This document shows, in pieces, positions 55,289 to 64,000 of a DNA stretch of 64,000 bases. How positions within the stretch are numbered: the first letter of the stretch is position 1; the number at the start of each line of letters is the position of its first letter. The stretch lies in NCBI RefSeq assembly GCF_003590095.1, contig NC_039482.1:3923657-3987656 (forward strand), in the 5' to 3' direction. The position numbers and the translations under genes are program-made. Origin of the DNA: Trichoplusia ni (lineage: Eukaryota > Arthropoda > Insecta > Lepidoptera > Noctuidae). Below the pieces are notes generated by a model that saw only the letters and a program-made list of their open reading frames with translations, was not told where the DNA came from and searched no databases.

Positions 55289-58200
55289 CTAAATTCGTAA
55301 GTCACTTACTTCCTCGAGAGATTCATGGCAGTACTCTCCCTCAGGAGGAGAAGTAAAGGTTAGGGACTCCTGGCTTATATTCAAATTCTTGTAATACTCA
55401 AGTGTGAGTATTCCCGGCCAGTCCTTGCCAAAATGTTTATTTAGAAGGTTATTAATATCTTTGAGTTTGTTTTTATTAAGTGCAATAGTTTTGTTAATTT
55501 GTTTGGGATTAATCATTGAGATACTTTTCTGCCGTTTGCAAATATTAGTAGCAGTACCAATGTCACTTTTATACAAAGTTTCACCTCGCACAAGTATGTT
55601 ACCCGGTTTTTTAGATCGGACCAAAATAAATCTTTTGCACTCTTTAAATCTAACCCTCCATGAAGTAGTTGGCGCCAGTATTTTTCGAGCTGCTTCTCTC
55701 CAATCATATACAGGACATTCATCTCCAAACTGTAAAACTGTTGAAGTTTGAGATATGACCTCTTTCAACTCGTCTGGGTGTAATATAACGTCCTGCCTCT
55801 TTAATTTTTTTTCTATTACGCCAAATGTGCGATCTGGTGGCATGTATGAGTGTCCTGTGACCGGGAAGACAATTTCAATGCTTTTAATAGCTGAACAAGA
55901 TAACAGCCACTTAGAGCATGCCGCAATGACAATAGAATTTTTATTTTGTCCGCCGCAACCATCAGCTACTAAGCGTATAGTTTTGATGCCAGTTTTGTCC
56001 GTTTCATTTAGTCTGTGGTAAATAGCCGAGGAAATTAAATTAGAATCTTTATGGAATTCATCTTCTGTGCAACAATATGCAAATACGTTATCTCTTGTCA
56101 TTGGCTGATTAGAGGATCCTTCCACCATGGTGAAGTTATATAAGTAAAGTTGACGGCTGTAGTAACAAATTTGGTCCGGTAACTTTGGAATGGGTAGATT
56201 TTTTTGACAATCAAACGATATGATTTTCAGGTCATCCCTCTGCTCACGCAATTTATCAAAGAATGCCTTTGCTCTTAATTTATGAACTCTTTTTTGGGTT
56301 ATCAATGCATTTTTTTCAGCAGCATTAGTTACTAATTTAAGTTTTTCAGAAAGTTCTAGACATGTTGAGCATACATCAGTCTGCGGGGAACCGAACCCTA
56401 TGTTAAAAAAGTTATTAAACACGTAACGAAAATATGACAATTTTACGTCAGGTTTCATGTGTTCAGAATGTTTATACATATTATATAACTTTTTAATATT
56501 AAGTTCCGGTGGTAGATATTGACGTTCAGCACATTTAGACTTACGGCAATAATGGGACTCCATGCATTTTAAATTTTGGATAAATTGTTTCACAGACTGC
56601 TTTTGTTCAGAAAATTTTTCATGCTGACGGAACCCACCGCGAGCTTCATGTGAAATTTCACCAACGTAAAAAAATTTTTTCATTACATAACTGACCCTAT
56701 GCTTGGTGACACCAAAAATACTCAAAAAAAATTTTTGACATATGGGTACTTTCGACCCACCAACAAATACTGAGTATTTTATCGATGTTTGTTTAGTTAC
56801 TCTGCTAGTTGTCCTCTTACCAATGGGTTTTATGGAACATAGTTTTAAAATGATGGCATCTTGCGTTTTCTTGCTTGGGTGAACATAAAAATTTTGATGT
56901 AACTTAAGCATCTCAGTTGTTTTTATGCTGGAACACCTAAATGCCGGTTGATCATGTTCGCAGACACGCGTAGGTAAACTTTTCGCAGAATATCTGAAAT
57001 AAAGTTTTAACATCAAACCCAAGCACCCACCAACACCGATAAAACAGCGCTTATTCATAATCACCAATACAACGTTACTAACCCTAGAAAGATAGTCTGC
57101 GTAAAATTGACGCATGCATTCTTGAAATATTGCTCTCTCTTTCTAAATAGCGCGAATCCGTCGCTGTGCGTTTAGGACATCTCAGTCGCCGCTTGGAGCT
57201 CCCGTGAGGCGTGCTTGTCAATGCGGTAAGTGTCACTGATTTTGAACTATAACGACCGCGTGAGTCAAAATGACGCATGATTATCTTTTACGTGACTTTT
57301 AAGATTTAACTCATACGATAATTATATTGTTATTTCATGTTCTACTTACGTGATAACTTATTATATATATATTTTCTTGTTATAGATATCGTGACTAATA
57401 TATAATAAAATGGGTAGTTCTTTAGACGATGAGCATATCCTCTCTGCTCTTCTGCAAAGCGATGACGAGCTTGTTGGTGAGGATTCTGACAGTGAAATAT
57501 CAGATCACGTAAGTGAAGATGACGTCCAGAGCGATACAGAAGAAGCGTTTATAGATGAGGTACATGAAGTGCAGCCAACGTCAAGCGGTAGTGAAATATT
57601 AGACGAACAAAATGTTATTGAACAACCAGGTTCTTCATTGGCTTCTAACAAAATCTTGACCTTGCCACAGAGGACTATTAGAGGTAAGAATAAACATTGT
57701 TGGTCAACTTCAAAGTCCACGAGGCGTAGCCGAGTCTCTGCACTGAACATTGTCAGATCTCAAAGAGGTCCGACGCGTATGTGCCGCAATATATATGACC
57801 CACTTTTATGCTTCAAACTATTTTTTACTGATGAGATAATTTCGGAAATTGTAAAATGGACAAATGCTGAGATATCATTGAAACGTCGGGAATCTATGAC
57901 AGGTGCTACATTTCGTGACACGAATGAAGATGAAATCTATGCTTTCTTTGGTATTCTGGTAATGACAGCAGTGAGAAAAGATAACCACATGTCCACAGAT
58001 GACCTCTTTGATCGATCTTTGTCAATGGTGTACGTCTCTGTAATGAGTCGTGATCGTTTTGATTTTTTGATACGATGTCTTAGAATGGATGACAAAAGTA
58101 TACGGCCCACACTTCGAGAAAACGATGTATTTACTCCTGTTAGAAAAATATGGGATCTCTTTATCCATCAGTGCATACAAAATTACACTCCAGGGGCTCA

Positions 58201-59870
58201 TTTGACCATAGATGAACAGTTACTTGGTTTTAGAGGACGGTGTCCGTTTAGGATGTATATCCCAAACAAGCCAAGTAAGTATGGAATAAAAATCCTCATG
58301 ATGTGTGACAGTGGTACAAAGTATATGATAAATGGAATGCCTTATTTGGGAAGAGGAACACAGACCAACGGAGTACCACTCGGTGAATACTACGTGAAGG
58401 AGTTATCAAAGCCTGTGCACGGTAGTTGTCGTAATATTACGTGTGACAATTGGTTCACCTCAATCCCTTTGGCAAAAAACTTACTACAAGAACCGTATAA
58501 GTTAACCATTGTGGGAACCGTGCGATCAAACAAACGCGAGATACCGGAAGTACTGAAAAACAGTCGCTCCAGGCCAGTGGGAACATCGATGTTTTGTTTT
58601 GACGGACCCCTTACTCTCGTCTCATATAAACCGAAGCCAGCTAAGATGGTATACTTATTATCATCTTGTGATGAGGATGCTTCTATCAACGAAAGTACCG
58701 GTAAACCGCAAATGGTTATGTATTATAATCAAACTAAAGGCGGAGTGGACACGCTAGACCAAATGTGTTCTGTGATGACCTGCAGTAGGAAGACGAATAG
58801 GTGGCCTATGGCATTATTGTACGGAATGATAAACATTGCCTGCATAAATTCTTTTATTATATACAGCCATAATGTCAGTAGCAAGGGAGAAAAGGTTCAA
58901 AGTCGCAAAAAATTTATGAGAAACCTTTACATGAGCCTGACGTCATCGTTTATGCGTAAGCGTTTAGAAGCTCCTACTTTGAAGAGATATTTGCGCGATA
59001 ATATCTCTAATATTTTGCCAAATGAAGTGCCTGGTACATCAGATGACAGTACTGAAGAGCCAGTAACGAAAAAACGTACTTACTGTACTTACTGCCCCTC
59101 TAAAATAAGGCGAAAGGCAAATGCATCGTGCAAAAAATGCAAAAAAGTTATTTGTCGAGAGCATAATATTGATATGTGCCAAAGTTGTTTCTGACTGACT
59201 AATAAGTATAATTTGTTTCTATTATGTATAAGTTAAGCTAATTACTTATTTTATAATACAACATGACTGTTTTTAAAGTACAAAATAAGTTTATTTTTGT
59301 AAAAGAGAGAATGTTTAAAAGTTTTGTTACTTTATAGAAGAAATTTTGAGTTTTTGTTTTTTTTTAATAAATAAATAAACATAAATAAATAGTTTGTTGA
59401 ATTTATTATTAGTATGTAAGTGTAAATATAATAAAACTTAATATCTATTCAAATTAATAAATAAACCTCGATATACAGACCGATAAAACACATGCGTCAA
59501 TTTTACGCATGATTATCTTTAACGTACGTCACAATATGATTATCTTTCTAGGGCTAATCAGTCTAATCACCAACGAAAGAAATGTAGGTAATATAAGAAT
59601 AGCACAAGTTTACCTACACATCTTTACGGCATAAAATAAGCAACTTAATAAGCGCAAGGCACCGAACCTGTCCTGATTCGTTGGATTATTAAAATAGGTA
59701 AAGAAAATAAAATCAAATTAAATTTTATGTCGTAAGAGTAAAAGCTTATGTGCCAACCCTAGGCACCCAACTTACCTGTTTCTTTTAGCTATGTTTTTTT
59801 TCCATTTGTCTGGGTTTCTTTTTCGTTTTCTAGCTATAGTATTTATAGTTTCTGATGGGTGGACCTCCAT
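55289..59870 (-). CDS. DDD-type transposase of the Sola/DUF7869-like element, complete but interrupted in its intron
   Basis: Exon 1 is 59870-59776 (MEVHPSETINTIARKRKRNP, donor AG|GTAAGT). Exon 2 is 56993-55289 (acceptor TTTCAG). Phases match and the protein is 599 aa. The basic N-terminus (RKRKRNPDKWKKNIAKRNR) and a Cys/His-rich start (residues about 42-53) are typical of this group, as is YFRYVFNNFFNIGFGSPQTD followed by CSTC. Probable catalytic acids: Asp293 (SFDCQKNLPIP), Asp376 (VADGCGGQNKN) and Asp419 (HSYMPPDRTFG). The intron holds piggyBac; without it the intron would be 306 bp. Exon 2's frame is open leftwards into the piggyBac end, so an automatic call would begin wrongly at 57115 with a start inside piggyBac. 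Function is inferred from the inverted repeats and DDD pattern. Confidence 0.82.
57078..57081 (+). repeat. piggyBac target duplication CTAA, left
   Basis: CTAA precedes the CCCTAGAAAGATA end and also follows TATCTTTCTAGGG at 59554-59557. piggyBac nearly always uses TTAA; here the same non-canonical tetramer is on both sides. Confidence 0.92.
57410..59194 (+). CDS. piggyBac transposase, intact (594 aa)
   Basis: One uninterrupted 594-codon frame, the exact IFP2 length. It cuts and pastes the element at TTAA through hairpin intermediates without leaving a footprint. An acidic N-terminus (residues about 1-60) precedes the dimerisation and DNA-binding domains. The catalytic acids are in place: Asp268 (LTIDEQLLGFRG, codon at 58211), Asp346 (ITCDNWFTS, 58445), Asp447 and Asp450 (GGVDTLDQM, 58748 and 58757). 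The C-terminal Cys-rich domain (CTYCPSKIRRK, SCKKCKK, ICREHNIDMCQSCF) binds the internal 19-bp repeats; the basic PVTKKRTYC segment overlaps the nuclear localisation signal. From memory only a few residues differ from the reference (such as Lys84, Thr303 and the Thr before KKRTYC), so near identity is expected but not measured. Confidence 0.97.
   Translation: MGSSLDDEHILSALLQSDDELVGEDSDSEISDHVSEDDVQSDTEEAFIDEVHEVQPTSSGSEILDEQNVIEQPGSSLASNKILTLPQRTIRGKNKHCWSTSKSTRRSRVSALNIVRSQRGPTRMCRNIYDPLLCFKLFFTDEIISEIVKWTNAEISLKRRESMTGATFRDTNEDEIYAFFGILVMTAVRKDNHMSTDDLFDRSLSMVYVSVMSRDRFDFLIRCLRMDDKSIRPTLRENDVFTPVRKIWDLFIHQCIQNYTPGAHLTIDEQLLGFRGRCPFRMYIPNKPSKYGIKILMMCDSGTKYMINGMPYLGRGTQTNGVPLGEYYVKELSKPVHGSCRNITCDNWFTSIPLAKNLLQEPYKLTIVGTVRSNKREIPEVLKNSRSRPVGTSMFCFDGPLTLVSYKPKPAKMVYLLSSCDEDASINESTGKPQMVMYYNQTKGGVDTLDQMCSVMTCSRKTNRWPMALLYGMINIACINSFIIYSHNVSSKGEKVQSRKKFMRNLYMSLTSSFMRKRLEAPTLKRYLRDNISNILPNEVPGTSDDSTEEPVTKKRTYCTYCPSKIRRKANASCKKCKKVICREHNIDMCQSCF
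59366..59391 (+). terminator. Poly(A) signal cluster of piggyBac
   Basis: Overlapping AATAAA hexamers (AATAAATAAATAAAC, then AATAAATAG) about 170 bases after the transposase stop, within the element. Confidence 0.65.
59554..59557 (+). repeat. piggyBac target duplication CTAA, right
   Basis: Matches 57078-57081. Confidence 0.92.
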
Positions 59871-60223
59871 TGTTTCTTATTACTAAATTTAACACAACTT
59901 TTTATCTTTAACACAGCTTTAAATCAATTAAATCCGGAGAATAAAATGTACTAAAAACTTATTTGTCGCCATCTTGTCGCGTGACCAAATGCACTGCTGT
60001 GATTGGTCGAGTGAGCACAAGCGCCGAGTTTGATTCTGAACATGCAGAAGATTGCCATCTTTGTAACTAAACTACGATTTGACAAAGGATTTGCAAGGAA
60101 AATAGCCACGTTTGGTTCTGTGTTGTCGAATAAAACCGTTTAATTCAATTTTTTACTTTTTTTTTAATAAATAACTAAAAACTGCCAAAAAATGAGATGG
60201 CCGCCTATGATTCTATACGACTC

Positions 60224-60227
60224 ATAT
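60224..60227 (+). repeat. Candidate 4-bp target duplication (ATAT), right
   Basis: ATAT outside the right inverted repeat of the Sola-like element; see the left partner at 54764 for the ambiguity. Confidence 0.5.
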
Positions 60228-60258
60228 ACAGATTTTCGTCCCAAGCGTTATTACTAAC

Positions 60259-60405
60259 TTAGGGGTATCGTGTTGCCCAGGTAACCGGGTTGTCGTGGTC
60301 AGATAGGCAGTCGCTCCTTGTAAAACACTGGTACTTAGCTAAATCTGGTTAGACTGGAAGCCGAGCCATCATAGTTGGGAAAAGGCTAGGATCCTGATGT
60401 TCCAA
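60259..60405 (+). repeat. Family D dispersed repeat (partial)
   Basis: GGTATCGTGTTGCCCAGGTA, GGCAGTCGCTCCTTGTAAAA, GGTTAGACTGGAAGCCGAGC and GTTGGGAAAAGGCTAGGATC match the 10728 copy in reverse orientation. Confidence 0.75.
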
Positions 60406-60937
60406 GCGTATTGTGTCTCCTCATTTGCAAATAATTTTCGAAGTAAACAATTTAATCCCAACTATAATAGGCAAATTACATTTGTATATGTTAAAATGGC
60501 AATCGCCTTATAACGGTTCCTATTGACAAGTCCCATGACTTGCCATCATAATATATTCAAGTAATTAAAAACTTGAGAGGAAATTCTTAAGCTTATAGAT
60601 TATATGTGTTACCACTGACATATATTACTTTACTATTCTTAAAATTGTTACTTTATTGACAATAAAATTAATTGTATTATAAATATTTGTATAAGTGTCA
60701 AAATCCATCCATTTTGTTTATTCATGTTATCGATTTCCTACATAAGTATTCATGTTAAACATTCTCACCACTGTACTCTCGGTGTGTTCTTATAAGTCTC
60801 GAAGTTCATATATATTTAAGTATTTGAAAAAAAACAAATATGAAAGAAAGACCATAATTCGTAGGTTCTTATTTAAACAGTTTCCACTCCATTCGACTCA
60901 GAGCTATGATAATTAAATTGAGACACAATCTTATATT

Positions 60938-61080
60938 GGGCCCATTTAGACGATGTGAGTTGACCATGCAAGTTGCAACATATTGTGTAGCCGCGCCACG
61001 TCGAGTATCTAACGTGATGTTAGATCGCCACCAATGTATTACAACTTACACGATATTTCTCGCATCATCTAAATGGGCCC
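60938..61080. mobile_element. Foldback MITE with GGGCCCATTTAGA ends
   Basis: 143 bp. The left end GGGCCCATTTAGACGATGTG and the right end CATCATCTAAATGGGCCC form a roughly 22-bp inverted repeat with two mismatches, and the similarity continues inwards so that the whole unit can fold back. A central ATCTAACGTGATGTTAGAT is itself palindromic. The target duplication is unclear (TTATA occurs on both sides but offset). A short ORF crossing it is spurious. Confidence 0.65.
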
Positions 61081-63085
61081 TTATACGAGAAAAGCCTTGC
61101 TCCTCGTCTCGGTTTTCGAGAATTTTCTCGATTGCACGCTTGCAATCCTTAGCAATAATTCTTCGTCATTGACATTCCAAGGAGTGCTTATGTAAGGAGT
61201 CTTTAACATAACTGTAATGTGAATTGTTTAACTCTTAGATAAGATCTTATCCCCACTTCCTATGGAAGGTGCTATATAATATCCAAAATTCATTGTTTTT
61301 ATATAGTTAATCAAATACCTTAGTTGTAAAATCGAATTATCAATTTGTATGAATTGTTTTAGAGTAAAGTGAAGCCGGTAATAGCATTTTATTTGTATCC
61401 ACAGATTAAGCGGAAAAAGTAGACAAGTACCCCATATTAATTACATTAATTAAATATAGAAGATTCAAAATTACCTTTATCCTAGATATCATAAAACCTG
61501 CATTAAATTTGCTTTTCACGATTGCCGGGTCTATTCCACTTAGTCCGTGGTTCTATCGCGTAGTTTCTACAGCCGCCACCGTATTGACAATGCCCTGTAT
61601 TGCTTAGGCCCAAGGTATTAAAAAATGTATTGTTTTTTGTAAATGTAGAGATTAACGTCCTTCACAACTGCTCACATCTTCGCATACTATATTAAAATTA
61701 CGTAGACTTACAAACTTATAGACTCTCCAACAGTCTTAAAATAATTTTAAGTGAAAATATCAGCTTACCAGCTTTTGATAATGACTATAAGTCAAGACCA
61801 ATCGCGTATGTATTAAATATATTTAAATTACATACTAATTTTTAGTGGAAATTTTATATGTGCGGTCGACAGCAAATGCATGTGGAAATGTACCTTACCA
61901 CGTTGGGATAAATTTGATAATCGTCTTTACCCAATATCTCGGGTGATTTGTAGATACAGAGGTCTATTAGACTATTCGAATTTGGTATTTAATTGTGTGA
62001 ACTCGGCTGTCTGTCTATGCCTTTACCCGCGTTGTCCCCTGTGATGGCAGTCTAATATGACAAGATAGAGATGACGCGATGCTTTCCAAACTCAAAGATA
62101 CTTGTTAAAAGATAGAAATGGTCACCCATCCGGAAACAAACCTTAGCTAGCGCAGCTTAACCTACACGTCTTTGGTCAAATTATGATTGTGCTGTCGACT
62201 GCATTAGCAGTTTTTGTGCATGCATTCCATTTTTATACGATTTTAGTACATTCCATAATATATTCGCAACGTGCCTTGAATCTCTTAGCTTACAATATTT
62301 TTAAACGGTGAAGCCTTATATCTAAGCTTTTTAAAATATTTACAAAAAAGCTCCTACTACGTGTATGTCAGTCTTTTTTTATGATAGCAAAACCATTATG
62401 GGGGTACCAACTGTAAAAAAGACGTTATAAAATAAAAAATCGGGATAAAAATCCTATCCTATGTATTATTCTTGGTTATAAACTAGTACTTTACTAAGTT
62501 ACGTCTTGTTGGGACAAATAATACTGAAAAATTACACGTAAATAGGAGCTTTCCTTTTACACCATTGTGCTTTTAAATCGCCTACAAGTGCCTTGTTTTG
62601 CATGCACGGCAGTGCGCATGGCCAAGTTCAATACTTAACAGTTATTATAAAATCAGTATTATTTAAAATACTGTTTGCCTCGAATGTTAACTGAATTGAA
62701 ATTATTATGACTTATGGTTACTGTAAAAGTTGTTTTAGAAATTTTGATATAAAAAAATATGCCCTTCTTTTTCGTAATTTTGCTTTCAACTTTTTATTGA
62801 ATTGGTTTTTCAGAAAAAAACAATACTTTTTGAAACATGTTTTCCGCGTCAGACCGATCGATATTTTTTTCTCTTCAACTTTTACAGTGACAAAACCACG
62901 GCTTAAACCTACCTTTTATACATATATATCAATGGTATTCAACAGTGACGTAACACGAAATGAGCTTATTAAGTTTACTCAAATAATTTAGATACAATTG
63001 TAATAACGAAATTTAATTAAAGTGTTTATAGAAATGTGTGTCTATTATACGAAATTATGTCGAGAAACAAAGATATTGGTTATAT
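61081..63085. other. Intergenic, no gene recognised
   Basis: AT-rich, with only fragments: a possible family D piece at 62112-62190 and a family C piece near 62430-62465. ORFs here carry no recognisable domain. Confidence 0.4.
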
Positions 63086-63400
63086 GCAATGATCAAAAAT
63101 TATATTAAGTTGCTAAGTACAGACCAAATAAGGTGTAGATAGGACATTCAGATGCATTATAGCAAACGATCGCTTTTCAGGATTTCACGCGTTTTTTAAG
63201 CCTTTTTTTCTTCGCTGTTTATCCACATTTAAATGATTTTTTCTATTGAGACCACGAAAAATAAGATAAAAAATAGTAGGTTTGATCTAATCTTGATTCT
63301 TTTTGGTATAGATACTGACATGTATCACAATGTCACACACTTACTTTGTAACTGTCTACGCCTTATTTGGTCTGTACTCCTAAATTGTAATTTATCAATC
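63086..63400. repeat. Imperfect long inverted repeat
   Basis: AGTACAGACCAAATAAGGTG followed by TAGA (63117 on) pairs with TCTACGCCTTATTTGGTCTG followed by TACT (63354-63377). Weaker pairing extends outwards for about 30 bases on each side. The loop is about 210 bases, AT-rich and non-coding. Probably a decayed foldback element. Confidence 0.5.
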
Positions 63401-64000
63401 ATTTTTTTTATGCTGTATCAATCGGCTTAACTATAAAATTGAGGTTATATCCGATATTAAATGTATTATTTAGATATAGATTTTTATTATTAAGTTTTTT
63501 TTTTATATAATTTGTAAAGCCTTTTCTATTACCAATGTTTTTCAAAATCATTTTTTTTTAATTCGAGACGAATGCTAAATTTAGTACCATTTATGTATTT
63601 TTCAATTTTGTACTTAATTTCTGGAGGTATTAGTGTTAAGGTATTGTGATTGAGATAGCAATATCTGTCTTTATAGTTCCATCCCTTTCTTTAATAGATA
63701 ATTATCGTTGAAAAACGTAACCACAGTTTATCTTTTCAATTTTTAAGGCTGAAAAGTATCCCTCTGTTTTTTTTACATTGGCAACATTCCATAAAGTATT
63801 GCAATCATGTAATTTTACCAGTATTGTTTTATTAAAATGACATTTTACGTTCTGTGATCGCTGTCTTAAACTAACTGACGTTTTTTTTATATACGAATTA
63901 AAATAAAATCGGGTTTGCTTCGATTTTTGTAACAAATGTAATAAATATACCCGAAAAACTTAACTGTGTACTTAAATCATGTAAAATCAATCATTTATGA
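63401..64000. other. Intergenic, nothing recognised
   Basis: AT-rich with poly-T runs; no exon or repeat identified. Confidence 0.4.

Larger units (their letters stand above)
57082..59553 (+). mobile_element. piggyBac: Full-length piggyBac (IFP2-type), 2472 bp
   Basis: Exactly 2472 bp, the length of the T. ni IFP2 element. 5' end: 13-bp repeat CCCTAGAAAGATA (57082-57094), 3-bp spacer, 19-bp internal repeat TGCGTAAAATTGACGCATG (57098-57116). 3' end: internal repeat CATGCGTCAATTTTACGCA (59491-59509), 31-bp spacer, TATCTTTCTAGGG (59541-59553). This asymmetric arrangement is the hallmark of IFP2. The transposase frame is intact. It sits in the intron of the Sola-like transposase gene in opposite orientation. 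Confidence 0.97.
54768..60223 (-). mobile_element. Autonomous DNA transposon, Sola/DUF7869-like, carrying a nested piggyBac
   Basis: The ends are a 32-bp terminal inverted repeat with three mismatches. The left 54768-54799 starts GAGTCGTATAGAATCAATGG; the right, read inwards from 60223 to 60192, starts GAGTCGTATAGAATCATAGG. Flanks are ATAT on both sides. Taking out the 2472-bp piggyBac and its 4-bp duplication leaves 2980 bp with one intact two-exon transposase gene. A motif like the inner part of the inverted repeat (GCC.C.TTTGAT.C) recurs four times at 54970-55080 and again near 60050-60110, as expected for transposase binding sites. The 4-bp flank and DDD-type protein suggest the Sola superfamily, but I cannot confirm this; superfamily assignment is tentative. 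Confidence 0.82.

Noticed and set aside
60906..61172. 88-codon ORF
   Set aside because: It runs across both arms of the GGGCCC foldback MITE, so it is non-coding repeat sequence.

Overview
The window is animal nuclear DNA from a moth (Lepidoptera), most likely a noctuoid. It is AT-rich, its genes are broken by introns, and it is full of dispersed repeats typical of lepidopteran genomes. It also carries an essentially intact copy of piggyBac, the element first found in the cabbage looper Trichoplusia ni. Near-identical copies are known in other moths, so the species is suggested but not proven.

Host genes, left to right. (1) The last two exons of a caspase gene on + (6306-7366); its earlier exons are not recognised. 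(2) A complete nine-exon ethanolaminephosphotransferase gene on + (13776-25518, 396 aa), the SELENOI/EPT1 orthologue. Its UGA stop sits where vertebrate SELENOI encodes selenocysteine. (3) A complete three-exon CHCHD7/Cox23-like twin CX9C gene on - (34515-35274, 88 aa), with an unidentified 103-codon ORF just downstream. (4) par-6 on + in seven exons (36069-53329, 310 aa), encoding PB1, semi-CRIB and PDZ. CHCHD7 and par-6 are head to head across about 0.8 kb.

Three DNA transposons with intact transposase genes lie within about 18 kb. A complete P-superfamily element (41972-46217) sits in the 11.4-kb intron 2 of par-6. It has an N-terminal THAP finger, five exons encoding 930 aa, imperfect terminal inverted repeats and a perfect 8-bp target duplication. 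Downstream of par-6 is a roughly 3.0-kb element (54768-60223) with 32-bp inverted repeats and a two-exon 599-aa DDD-type transposase (tentatively Sola/DUF7869-like). Inside the intron of that transposase gene is a full 2472-bp piggyBac (57082-59553) with canonical ends, flanked by CTAA instead of TTAA.

The rest is repeat debris: at least eight copies of a SINE-like family beginning near ACTAGCTGTTGCCCGCGACT, tRNA-derived SINE-like copies, a family carrying TTTTCCCAACTATGTTGGGG-type sequence, several MITEs including a Harbinger-like one with TAA duplications, and a 5'-truncated LINE nested inside a SINE. Between these are long AT-rich stretches where I recognise nothing. No rRNA genes, convincing tRNA genes or CRISPR arrays were seen.

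The host genes do not form a pathway: they are separate housekeeping or regulatory genes (apoptosis, phospholipid synthesis, mitochondrial intermembrane space, cell polarity). The coherent story of the window is layered and apparently recent transposon invasion.
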